From AP-15 sp035570935 (GTDB lineage: Bacteria > Pseudomonadota > Alphaproteobacteria > ATCC43930 > CGMCC-115725): a stretch of 20,924 nt of DNA. The notes under the pieces were generated by a model. That model worked only from the letters and a program-made list of their open reading frames with translations. It was not told the DNA's origin and made no database searches. Of the stretch, positions 14,880 to 20,924 are shown piece after piece. The stretch spans positions 1-20,924 of the forward strand of contig DATMKU010000024.1 of assembly GCA_035570935.1 (NCBI GenBank), written 5' to 3'. Numbering within the stretch: position 1 is the stretch's first letter; each line of letters starts with the position of its first letter. The position numbers and the translations under genes are program-made.

Positions 14880-15674
14880 TCAGGCAGGGGAGCTGTTCCG
14901 ATCGGGGGTTGGATTGCGGCGTAGCGCGTTGTCGGGTTCGGCGGCGTCTCGAACCGCGGTAAACCCTTCCCATCCGGCGCGGCGCAGCCCGCAAGCCGGG
15001 CAGTCGCCGCAGCCGTAGCCCCATTCGTGAGAATGGCCGCGGTCGCCGAGATAGCAGCTGTGGGTCTCCTCGCGAATCAGTTCGACCAACGCGTCGCCGC
15101 CGAGCGCGCGGGCGAGCCCCCAAGTCGCGGCTTTGTCGCGCCACATCAGCGGGGTGTGGACCACAAAGCGATGGTCCATGCCGAGCGACAAGGTCGCCTG
15201 CAATGCTTTCAGCGTGTCGTCGCGGCAGTCGGGGTAGCCCGAATAATCGGTCTCGCACATGCCGCCGACGAGATTTCGCGCGCCGCGCCGATAGCCGACC
15301 GCCGCCGCCAACACAAAAAACATCAAATTGCGGCCGGGGACAAAGGTATTGGGCAGGCCAGTCTTGTCGAACGCGATCGCGGTGTCGCGGGTCAGCGCGG
15401 TGTCGCTGATCTGCCCCACGACGCCGCAATCGACGAGGTGATCGCGGCCGAGCCTCTTGCTCCAGTCCGGGAACTCGCGGCGCAGACGCGCGATCACCGC
15501 GATGCGGCAGTCGAGCTCGACGCGATGGCGTTGGCGGTAGTCAAAGCCGATCGTCTCGACCTCGGCAAAGCGCGCGAGCGCCCAGGCGAGACAAGTCGAC
15601 GAATCCTGGCCGCCGGAGAAGAGGACGAGCCCGTTCTCCGGCTGGGTTTTTGGCGGCTGGCGCGCGGCGGTCAC
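14880..15674 (-). CDS. queC: 7-cyano-7-deazaguanine synthase QueC
   Basis: The 264-aa protein carries the ATP-pyrophosphatase P-loop LVLFSGGQDSSTCL (residues 16-28) and TIGFDYRQRHRVEL. PNTFVPGRNLMFF and DYSGYPDCRD are typical of QueC, and a C-terminal zinc knuckle has cysteines in HSCYLGDRG and CGDCPACGLR. The enzyme converts 7-carboxy-7-deazaguanine to preQ0 with ATP and ammonia in queuosine biosynthesis in the cytosol. The start is GTG at 15674, directly after GAGGT, so the exact start is uncertain. No queD, queE or queF is nearby, and there is no sign of a DNA-modifying deazaguanine (dpd) or qat defence cluster, so the tRNA role is most likely. Confidence 0.95.
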   Translation of the reverse strand: MTAARQPPKTQPENGLVLFSGGQDSSTCLAWALARFAEVETIGFDYRQRHRVELDCRIAVIARLRREFPDWSKRLGRDHLVDCGVVGQISDTALTRDTAIAFDKTGLPNTFVPGRNLMFFVLAAAVGYRRGARNLVGGMCETDYSGYPDCRDDTLKALQATLSLGMDHRFVVHTPLMWRDKAATWGLARALGGDALVELIREETHSCYLGDRGHSHEWGYGCGDCPACGLRRAGWEGFTAVRDAAEPDNALRRNPTPDRNSSPA

Positions 15675-15737
15675 ACCTCACGAGATACCCGTTTGGCGAG
15701 CGACGATCAACCGCCGCGCGCCCGGCCCGGCGACTCG

Positions 15738-16067
15738 CTAGCCTGCGCGCTTGACCAGGCTGGCGACCAGAAAGCCGACGGCAAACGCGACGGCGAGGCT
15801 CGTCAGCGGGTTGTGCTCAACCGTCTCCGAAACGGTACCGACCGCCCGCCCGCCTTGATCGCGCAGCTCCTTAGCGACCTCGATAGCGCGCTCCTGCGTC
15901 TCGCGGGCCCATTGCTCGCTGGCCTGCGTCCAATCCTTGATCGAGCGCGACGCCTGGTCTACGACCCCACGGAGCTTCTCAACCGCTTCGCTCGCCTGGT
16001 CGAAGCCGAACCCGGTCGCATTGCCGGTGCCGCCCGCGTGTTCTCCGCTCTCCTGCTTTTCCGCCAT
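15738..16067 (-). CDS. DUF883/ElaB-like membrane-anchored stress protein
   Basis: The 109-aa product begins at ATG 16067 (MAEKQESGEHAGG), with GGGGAAAG upstream; the longer frame to 16235 is not needed. A polar, predicted helical middle (ASEAVEKLRGVVDQASRSI, DWTQASEQWARETQERAIEV) resembles a coiled coil or amphipathic helix. It is followed by HNPLTSLAVAFAVGFLVASL, a C-terminal membrane anchor ending in KRAG. This is the architecture of the DUF883 group (ElaB, YqjD), some of which tie ribosomes to the inner membrane in stationary phase. It is divergent from the SelA-like gene and shares a 137-nt spacer with it. Confidence 0.8.
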   Translation of the reverse strand: MAEKQESGEHAGGTGNATGFGFDQASEAVEKLRGVVDQASRSIKDWTQASEQWARETQERAIEVAKELRDQGGRAVGTVSETVEHNPLTSLAVAFAVGFLVASLVKRAG

Positions 16068-16076
16068 AACTGCTGC

Positions 16077-16113
16077 TTTCCCCAGAATTAAAACCGAGTC
16101 GTCATCGGGGAAA
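16077..16113. promoter_or_regulatory. Inverted repeat upstream of the DUF883-like gene
   Basis: TTTCCCC (16077-16083) and GGGGAAA (16107-16113) form a perfect 7-bp dyad around an AT-rich 23-nt centre, just upstream of the DUF883-like start at 16067. It includes the AGGGGA-like ribosome site, so a hairpin in the leader could hide that site. Regulatory meaning is inferred only. Confidence 0.3.
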
Positions 16114-16168
16114 ACACTCGGGGATTGAAATCGCTCCGCGCGGCATCGACCCGGCGTTCGAAAAACGC

Positions 16169-16177
16169 TGGTATACT
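16169..16177 (+). promoter_or_regulatory. Extended -10 promoter for the SelA-like gene
   Basis: TGGTATACT gives an extended -10 (TG-N-TATACT), 27 nt upstream of the ATG at 16205. No good -35 lies at 16-18 nt upstream, which extended -10 promoters can tolerate. It would leave a leader of about 20 nt containing the GGAG ribosome site at 16196-16199. Confidence 0.45.
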
Positions 16178-16204
16178 CGAAGGCGAACCTCCGGCGGAGA
16201 AGCC

Positions 16205-17686
16205 ATGAGCGCCAATTCCAACCCCTATCTGGCACTGGGCGTGCGGCCGTTCATCAATTGCTGCAGCGTGCGCACGGTGCATGGCGGTAGCCTGATGCTG
16301 CCGCAGGTGCGCGAAGCGATGGCCGCGGCGTCGCGCTGGTTTGTCAATCTCGACGAACTGATGGAGGCGGCGGGCCGGCGTCTCGCCGAGCTGACCGGCG
16401 CCGAATGGGGCATCGTCACCTGCGGCAGCGCCGCGGCGGTGGCGCTCGGGACCGCCGCCTGCGTCGCCGGCAACGACCCGGTCAAGATGCTGCGCCTGCC
16501 GTTTACCGACGGCATGGTCAACCGCGTCGTCATCCCGCGCACCCAGCGTTTCGCCTATGACCAGGCGGTGCGGATGATCGGCTGCCACATCGTCGAAATC
16601 GACACCCGCGCCGAGCTCGACCGGGCCTTGGACGAGCCGGTGGCGATGGTCGTGCTGCTCGGCAAGCAGGAGCATCTGTGTCCGGTGCGGCTCGAGGAAT
16701 TCGCCGCGATCATGAAGCCGCGCGGCATCCCGATCATGGTCGACGCCGCCTCCGAGCATCTCGAACGACCGAGCCCGTGGCTCGAACGCGGCGCCGATCT
16801 CGTCGTCTACAGCGGCGGCAAATTCCTGCGCGGCCCGCAGACCAGCGGCTTGCTGCTCGGCGCCAAACCGCTGGTCGAGGCGGCGTGGCGCAACGCCTCG
16901 CCGCACCAGGCGCTGGGCCGGCCGATGAAGGTGTCAAAGGAAGACATCGTCGGTGTGTTGACCGCGGTAGAACACTGGTTTGCCGAGCGCGACGGCGCCG
17001 CCGAACAGCAGAAATGGCATGACGACCTCGCCACCATCGCCGACCAGGTCGGGCGGCTGCCGGGTGCGGCGAGTGAGGCGATCGCGCCTGAGGGGGTCGA
17101 CCTCGTGCCGCGGCTGCGGATTTCGTGGGACCGCGCGCGATATCCGATCGACGGGCTCGGGTTGCGGCAGCGGGCGCTCGACGGCGCGCCGCGGATCATG
17201 CTCGACGACAATTCGGCGACCGAGAATTCGATCGAGATCGACCCGTTTCAATTGCAGCCGGGCGAGGCGGCACAAGTCGGCGGCGCCATCGCGGCGGTGC
17301 TCAGCACCTCGCGGCAGGATCGGATGAAGCAGCCGCAGCCGGCCTCCGTCGAGATCGGCGGCGAGTGGGAAATTTGCGTCGATTTTCTGCACGGCGCCCG
17401 CAGCCATCGGCTCAGCATCGAGCAGCGCGGCTCCGATCTGTCGGGGCGTCAGCGCTCGGCCGGCTTCGAGGGGCCGGTCAGCGGCTCGCTGCGCGGTGCC
17501 GCGGTGCGGCTGGCGTTTTCCTCGCGCTACGAAGGCACCACGATCTCGTACCTGTTCGAAGGCGAAATCCGCGACGGGCGGATGAGCGGCACGGCACTGC
17601 TCGGCGCCGCCGGCGATCAAAACGCCGGCATCCTCAACCGCAGCCAGTTCGGCCCGGGCCGCTGGCGGGCGCAGCGGGTGGCGTGA
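16205..17686 (+). CDS. SelA-like PLP-dependent enzyme with extra C-terminal beta domain
   Basis: The 493-aa protein has a fold-type I PLP domain over about residues 1-375. It includes CGSAAAVALGTAACVAGND, VDAASEHL with the PLP-ring Asp180, and VYSGGKFLRGPQTSGLLLG with Lys206 as the probable Schiff-base lysine. These features place it near SelA and near the D-glucosaminate-6-phosphate ammonia-lyase (DgaE-type) group. True selenocysteine synthase is unlikely because no selB, selD or tRNA-Sec is nearby and the N-terminal tRNA-binding region is short. From about residue 378 an added beta-rich domain (GGEWEICVDFLHGARSHRLS, GSLRGAAVRLAFSSRYEGTT, EIRDGRMSGTALLG) of roughly 115 residues is attached; its role is unknown. 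Likely reactions are beta-elimination or racemisation of an amino acid, not assignable further. A following SDR shares the strand, beyond a repeat. Confidence 0.85.
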   Translation: MSANSNPYLALGVRPFINCCSVRTVHGGSLMLPQVREAMAAASRWFVNLDELMEAAGRRLAELTGAEWGIVTCGSAAAVALGTAACVAGNDPVKMLRLPFTDGMVNRVVIPRTQRFAYDQAVRMIGCHIVEIDTRAELDRALDEPVAMVVLLGKQEHLCPVRLEEFAAIMKPRGIPIMVDAASEHLERPSPWLERGADLVVYSGGKFLRGPQTSGLLLGAKPLVEAAWRNASPHQALGRPMKVSKEDIVGVLTAVEHWFAERDGAAEQQKWHDDLATIADQVGRLPGAASEAIAPEGVDLVPRLRISWDRARYPIDGLGLRQRALDGAPRIMLDDNSATENSIEIDPFQLQPGEAAQVGGAIAAVLSTSRQDRMKQPQPASVEIGGEWEICVDFLHGARSHRLSIEQRGSDLSGRQRSAGFEGPVSGSLRGAAVRLAFSSRYEGTTISYLFEGEIRDGRMSGTALLGAAGDQNAGILNRSQFGPGRWRAQRVA

Positions 17687-17741
17687 CGAGGACGTCGCGG
17701 CGGCGTGCCGATCGCAAACTTGTGCGGATGAACCCACGATT

Positions 17742-17878
17742 CCCCTCTCCGCCCTGAAGGGCGGAGAGGGAGGGGCCCATTGCGACGCAATGGGAGGGTG
17801 AGGTGCGCGCCGGCAAGCGCGGGGCTTCCCCCACCTCATCCGACCCTCTCCGCCCCCAGGGGCGGAGAGGGAGTGAGG
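17742..17878 (-). repeat. Palindromic intergenic repeat, copy A (inverted orientation)
   Basis: Three dyads in a row: a perfect 12-bp stem with TGAA loop (17743-17770), a 9-bp dyad CCCATTGCG/CGCAATGGG (17776-17794), and a perfect 13-bp stem with a 2-nt loop (17844-17871). AGGGTGAGGTG and CACCTCAT arms lie between the last two. Read on the minus strand it matches copies B1 and C block by block. It lies between the SelA-like gene and the second SDR and may also act as a transcription stop for the former. Confidence 0.85.
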
Positions 17879-17981
17879 TTTCGGCAGTCCGCGCATGGGT
17901 GTTCCGATCAACGGACCTTTGCTTAGAATGAAGTGCTCGATGCTCTCTGCGTCTCGGTGGTGACCAAACAAAGGGGGAGTG

Positions 17982-18818
17982 ATGGAACAGCGCAATGCGA
18001 TCGTCACCGGCGGGCTGCGCGGGCTCGGCCTGGCGATGGCGCTGGGGCTCGCGCGCGACGGCTGCCGGGTGCTGGCGGTCGGCCATATCGAGACCGACGT
18101 TGCTGCAATCGAGCGCGAGCTAGACGGCACGCCGCTCGCGGACCGCGTCTACCCGCTGGTCGCCGATCTGCGCCGCCCGCAAGAATGCAACCGCGTCGTC
18201 GCCGCGGCCGAAGCGCGGTTCGGCGGGATCGACATTCTCGTCAACAATGCCGGGCTGACCTTCACCTATATCGACCCGGCGCGCTACCGCCGGCCGACGA
18301 TGCAAAAGTTTTGGGAGGTCGGCGACGAGATCGTCGACAATGTCGTCGCGACCAACTACCTCGCCGCCGACCGGCTGGCGCGCCGCGCGGCATCCGGCAT
18401 GGTGGCGCGGGGGTGGGGCCGCATCGTCAACGTCACGACCAAGCTCGACACGATGAACCGCGCCGGGACCCACCCCTATGGCGCCTCGAAAGCGGCACTC
18501 GAAATGGCGACCGAGGTATGGGCCAAGGAAACCGAGGGGACCGGGCTCACGGTCAACATCGTCAACCCCGGTGCCGGCGCGAACACGCCGGGCATGGCCG
18601 ACGAAATGCGCGCAATGAGCCGCGACGGGCGGGCCGCGCGCCTCGTCGAACCCGACGAGATGGCGCCGCCGTTGCTCTATGTCGTCTCGCGTGAAGCCGA
18701 CCAGGTCAATGGCTGGCGCTTCGACGCCAATCTGTGGGACGCGTCATTGCCCCCCGTCGAGGCCGCCCGCCGCGCCGGCCGCCCCGCCGGCTTCCAAATG
18801 CACCCGCAACGGGACTGA
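17982..18818 (+). CDS. SDR-family oxidoreductase
   Basis: The ATG at 17982 is preceded by AGGGGGAG; a GTG three bases earlier is possible but would overlap the ribosome site. The 278-aa protein is a classical SDR in most respects: AIVTGGLRGLGLAMALGLA (cofactor turn), LVADLRRPQE, IDILVNNAGLTFTYI (the NNAG motif), VATNYLAA with the structural Asn, and HPYGASKAALEMA with the Tyr-Lys pair. The strand before it reads RIVNVTTKLDTMNRAG, with Thr at the catalytic Ser position, a change compatible with activity. VNIVNPGAGANTPGMADE and the C-terminal GWRFDANLWD are normal. Longer-than-usual inserts before NYLAA and at the end suggest a distinct subfamily. Substrate is unknown. Confidence 0.92.
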   Translation: MEQRNAIVTGGLRGLGLAMALGLARDGCRVLAVGHIETDVAAIERELDGTPLADRVYPLVADLRRPQECNRVVAAAEARFGGIDILVNNAGLTFTYIDPARYRRPTMQKFWEVGDEIVDNVVATNYLAADRLARRAASGMVARGWGRIVNVTTKLDTMNRAGTHPYGASKAALEMATEVWAKETEGTGLTVNIVNPGAGANTPGMADEMRAMSRDGRAARLVEPDEMAPPLLYVVSREADQVNGWRFDANLWDASLPPVEAARRAGRPAGFQMHPQRD

Positions 18819-18838
18819 GAAAGCACCGACCGATAAAT

Positions 18839-18981
18839 CCCCCTCGCCGCCCTCGGGGGCGGAGAGGGGTGAGGTGGGGGAAAACCCCGTGCGTGCCCAC
18901 GTCTCGCGCCGTCGCCGCCACCTCACCCTCCCACGCCTGCGGCGCGGGCCCCTCCCTCTCCCCCTGAAGGCGGAGAGGGGG
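18839..18981 (+). repeat. Palindromic intergenic repeat, copy B1
   Basis: It begins 20 nt after the SDR stop. A left stem (18841-18868, one G-A mismatch), GGTGAGGTGGGGG, a variable GC-rich centre, CCACCTCACCCTCCCACGC and a right imperfect stem (about 18951-18981) follow the same order as copy C. Being transcribed behind the SDR it could terminate or protect that mRNA. Confidence 0.85.
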
Positions 18982-19004
18982 TAGTAGCGCCCGTCGCTCC
19001 TGTT

Positions 19005-19080
19005 CCTCTCCGCCCCCGGGGGCGGAGAGGGCTGGGGTGAGGTGGGGGAAGCCCGGCGCTCAGCAGAACGCCCACCTCAC
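19005..19080 (+). repeat. Palindromic intergenic repeat, copy B2 (3'-truncated)
   Basis: A perfect 26-bp palindrome (19005-19030, 13 + 13) is followed by GGGGTGAGGTGGGGGAAGCC and, after a short centre, CCCACCTCAC. The copy then stops, just before the methyltransferase stop codon at 19086-19088. The right stem is missing, so the element is partial, apparently cut where the gene begins. Confidence 0.8.
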
Positions 19081-19085
19081 TCGGG

Positions 19086-20693
19086 TCACAGCAGCCGGCC
19101 CTGCGCGCCGGTGGCTTCGCGGGCGGCGGTGCGGAAGGTGGCGGCGGCGTCGATGCGCGGGATGCGCGGGCGCACACCCTGGAACAATTCGGCAAGCGTG
19201 ATGATCTGGATTTTCGGCACCGCCTCGAACGGCCCCGCGAAGAGGCCCGCGGCCGACGCCTCGCGCTCCATCGCGCGCGTCGGCAACGCTAACGAGATCA
19301 AGACGCCGACCGCCGCCTTCTCGCGCTCGACGACGGCGATCAGGTCGCGCACCATGCTGACCCCGACATTGTCGCCGCCCTTGACCGAGACCAGCGCCTT
19401 CTCGGTCTTGTCCCTGTCGCTGCGGAAAAACAGGATGCCGTCGATGCCGCCATCGGCACCCTTTTTCTTGCCGCCATAGGGCCGCGCATCGACCAACGAC
19501 ACCGCCCACCACTGGAACTGGTATTTGTCGCGCCGCGCGAGGTCGACGGCACTTTCCAGATCCTTCGGGGTGCCGTGAACCTCGAAGGTGACGCCAGGAA
19601 ACGCATCCTTCAACCGCCGCTCGATCAGCGAGATCGCCAGATGGGTAATGTCGATGCCGACCCAGGCGCGCCCCAATTTCTGCGCCGCATGGATCGTCGT
19701 GCCGCACCCGCAAAACGGGTCGAGCACCAGATCGCCGGGATTGCTCGACGCAGCGATTATTCGTTCAAGTAAGGCACCCGGCTTCTGCGTAGGGTAGCCG
19801 AGACGTTCGCGTGCTCGCATGTTGATGGGGGAAATATCCTCCCAAACGTCACCTATGGCCCGACCCTTGGAATCTTCCTCGTATCTGATCAGCCGCGGCC
19901 ACGCGCCATCGGAGGGCAGATAAATTCTGCCCTCGGCAAAAAGCTGATCCAAGCGCTCCACCGTTGTCGTCCAATGCCGTCCAATCTCGGTCACGTCGAA
20001 ACCGCGCCATATAGCGCCGCTTCTACCGCGCCGGATTCCGGGGGCGGTTAATTCACCGTGCTCGTAACGCCGGCCGTGCTGATCAACCCGTCGGTAATGG
20101 GAGGAGAGATGCTTTTCAGACAGCGGTTGGTAAGGACGGTTCCACGCATGCTCACCGGCTTGTCTCCCATAAAAGAAAATCACATCGTGCACCGGTCCCC
20201 ACCTTAGTGCGGACGAATGTGTGCCGGTCCGCCTCCAAATAATCTCGCTAAGGAAATTCTGTGGCCTGAATATAGCGTCTAGCAAAAGCTTCAAATAATG
20301 GCTCGCGGTGGGGTCGCAGTGCAGGTAGAGCGAGCCGGTCGGCTTTAGGACACGGTGAAGCTCGATCAGGCGCACGGCCATCATCGCCAGATAGGCCATC
20401 ATGTCGTTTTCGCCGAGAAACGAGCGCATCGCGCGCAGCAGTTCGGCGGCCTGCGTCGCGGTCGAGGCGAGAACCGCGGCAAAGGCGCGCTCGGCCTCCT
20501 CGCCCCAATGCCAGGTGTCCTCAAAGGCTTCGATCTGCGCGTCGGCGGCCTTGCCCGCGGGGCTCTTGAACAGGACGTTGTAATTCGCCTGGCTGTTGAA
20601 CGGCGGGTCGAGGTAGATCAGATCGACGCTGTCGCCGGCAATCTCGTGGCGCAGCACATCGAGGTTGTCGCCGTAGTAAAGTGTGTTCGTCAT
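19086..20693 (-). CDS. DNA methyltransferase (beta-class N4/N6) fused to Mrr-like nuclease domain
   Basis: The ATG at 20693 (535 aa) follows GAGGGG and starts directly with MTNTLYYGDNLDVLRHEI; the longer frame only reads into the upstream repeat. Motif IV is DPPF at residues 29-32 and the AdoMet motif I is DPFCGCGTT at 325-333, so the order IV...TRD...I is that of beta-class amino-methyltransferases, with YPTQKP as motif X. After about residue 365 a second domain begins (YQFQWWAVSLVDARPYG), with GADGGIDGILFF (Asp418) and VSVKGGDNVGVSMVRDL (Lys438), then FISL-like VGVLISLALPT. This matches a Mrr/PD-(D/E)xK-like domain known on the C-terminus of many such methyltransferases. The acidic/Gln residue two before Lys438 is Ser436, so nuclease activity is uncertain. 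The middle segment has lower GC than both ends. Specificity is unknown. Confidence 0.9.
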   Translation of the reverse strand: MTNTLYYGDNLDVLRHEIAGDSVDLIYLDPPFNSQANYNVLFKSPAGKAADAQIEAFEDTWHWGEEAERAFAAVLASTATQAAELLRAMRSFLGENDMMAYLAMMAVRLIELHRVLKPTGSLYLHCDPTASHYLKLLLDAIFRPQNFLSEIIWRRTGTHSSALRWGPVHDVIFFYGRQAGEHAWNRPYQPLSEKHLSSHYRRVDQHGRRYEHGELTAPGIRRGRSGAIWRGFDVTEIGRHWTTTVERLDQLFAEGRIYLPSDGAWPRLIRYEEDSKGRAIGDVWEDISPINMRARERLGYPTQKPGALLERIIAASSNPGDLVLDPFCGCGTTIHAAQKLGRAWVGIDITHLAISLIERRLKDAFPGVTFEVHGTPKDLESAVDLARRDKYQFQWWAVSLVDARPYGGKKKGADGGIDGILFFRSDRDKTEKALVSVKGGDNVGVSMVRDLIAVVEREKAAVGVLISLALPTRAMEREASAAGLFAGPFEAVPKIQIITLAELFQGVRPRIPRIDAAATFRTAAREATGAQGRLL

Positions 20694-20712
20694 GCTCACC
20701 CCTCGTCGCATC

Positions 20713-20842
20713 TCCCTCGCCGCCCTTGGGGGCGGAGAGGGTCGGGGTGAGGTGGGGGAAACCCCGCGCTTGCCGGCGCCCACCTCACCCTCCCGTCGCG
20801 GCGCGCCGGGCCCCTCCCTCTCCCCCCGAAGGGCGGAGAGGG
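20713..20842 (+). repeat. Palindromic intergenic repeat, copy C
   Basis: It fills nearly the whole gap between the DUF559 stop (20847) and the methyltransferase start (20693). Left stem CCCTCGCCGCCC/GGGCGGAGAGGG (20714-20741, one mismatch), GGGTGAGGTGGGGG, centre ACCCCGCGCTTGCCGGCG, CCCACCTCACCCTCCC, then a right stem (20815-20842) with a GAA loop. The order and the CGCGCTTGCCGGCG centre match copy A on the opposite strand. Confidence 0.85.
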
Positions 20843-20846
20843 TAAC

Positions 20847-20924
20847 TTATCTAGCGTCCAATTCTCGTCGGATGGTCTCTAGGACTCCGTCGAGATTGTC
20901 CATTACTTCGTTATTCCAGAAACG
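20847..20924 (-). CDS. C-terminus of a DUF559 (Vsr-like endonuclease fold) protein, partial
   Basis: The last 25 codons of a minus-strand gene enter from the right edge and end with TAA at 20847-20849. They read RFWNNEVMDNLDGVLETI and then RRELDAR. The R-F-W-N-N-E-V block followed by a short helix with GVLETI is the characteristic end of DUF559 proteins, a PD-(D/E)xK group related to the very-short-patch-repair endonuclease. Such genes are frequently found next to DNA methyltransferases. The start and catalytic residues are outside the window. Confidence 0.72.
   Translation of the reverse strand, partial: RFWNNEVMDNLDGVLETIRRELDAR

Noticed and set aside
14880..15674. queC as part of a DNA-deazaguanine (dpd) or qat defence system
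   Set aside because: The neighbours are an OmpA-like lipoprotein and a DUF883-like protein, with none of the partner genes of those systems. A standard tRNA queuosine role fits.
15027..16091. A 354-codon plus-strand frame
   Set aside because: It is antisense to queC and the DUF883-like gene, both supported by motifs and start sites.
16205..17686. Genuine selenocysteine synthase SelA
   Set aside because: No selB, selD or tRNA-Sec is in the window, and the core is nearer to SelA-like ammonia lyases; the extra C-terminal domain also argues against it.
16934..18130. A 398-codon minus-strand frame
   Set aside because: It is antisense to the SelA-like gene and reads through repeat copy A, so the open frame is a composition effect.
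17742..20842. CRISPR-like array from the repeated palindromes
   Set aside because: The units are about 130-140 bp with internal stems, irregularly spaced, separated by whole genes and present in both orientations, with no regular spacers and no cas genes.

Overview
The window looks like a chromosomal stretch from a high-GC alphaproteobacterium (Rhodospirillales/Hyphomicrobiales-like). The basis is the high GC content, strong G/C preference at third codon positions, the family make-up (PccB, GMC/molybdo-type diheme cytochrome c, DUF883, TrzA-like and ACMSD-like amidohydrolases, NmrA/DoxX/LysR cluster), and dispersed GC-rich intergenic palindromes. The lineage is an inference; there is no rRNA or tRNA here to settle it. 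I saw no phage structural genes, transposase, CRISPR array or RNA gene.

Layout. 1-694: the 3' part of a diheme cytochrome c gene. 932-6135 (minus strand): acyl-CoA carboxylase beta subunit (pccB), a VOC/glyoxalase-like gene with an apparent one-base frameshift, an ACMSD-like amidohydrolase, a small one-pass membrane protein and an SDR oxidoreductase. 6427-8792: a LysR regulator divergent from a DoxX-like membrane protein and an NmrA-like NAD(P)-binding protein, which is a typical LysR-controlled redox cassette. 8830-9897: a decay zone with a frameshifted and truncated NmrA-like copy running into a small XRE regulator, and a broken Deg/HtrA protease facing it. 10085-14456 (plus strand): a 913-aa ABC exporter-like protein whose nucleotide-binding domain is degenerate and greatly enlarged, then a TrzA/AtzA-type amidohydrolase. 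14475-16067 (minus strand): OmpA-like lipoprotein, queC (7-deazaguanine synthesis) and a DUF883 membrane-anchored protein. 16205-18818 (plus strand): a SelA-like PLP enzyme with an added C-terminal domain, and a second SDR. 19086-20924 (minus strand): a DNA methyltransferase fused to a Mrr-like nuclease domain, preceded by the tail of a DUF559 gene.

Two themes stand out. First, four copies (one partial) of a palindromic intergenic element, about 130-140 bp when full length, lie in 17.7-20.85 kb. Two direct copies bracket the methyltransferase-nuclease gene, and its presumed target-recognition segment has visibly lower GC than its two catalytic ends, suggesting module exchange. Second, the ABC protein has coordinated changes in Walker A, the Q-loop and Walker B, plus about 350 residues of repeated sequence between Q-loop and signature. 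That makes it the best candidate in the window for a poorly described mechanism.

Most of the remaining content is ordinary metabolic and regulatory genes. Several suspected frameshifts (VOC gene, NmrA copy, Deg gene) could be real decay or sequencing errors and need raw reads to separate.
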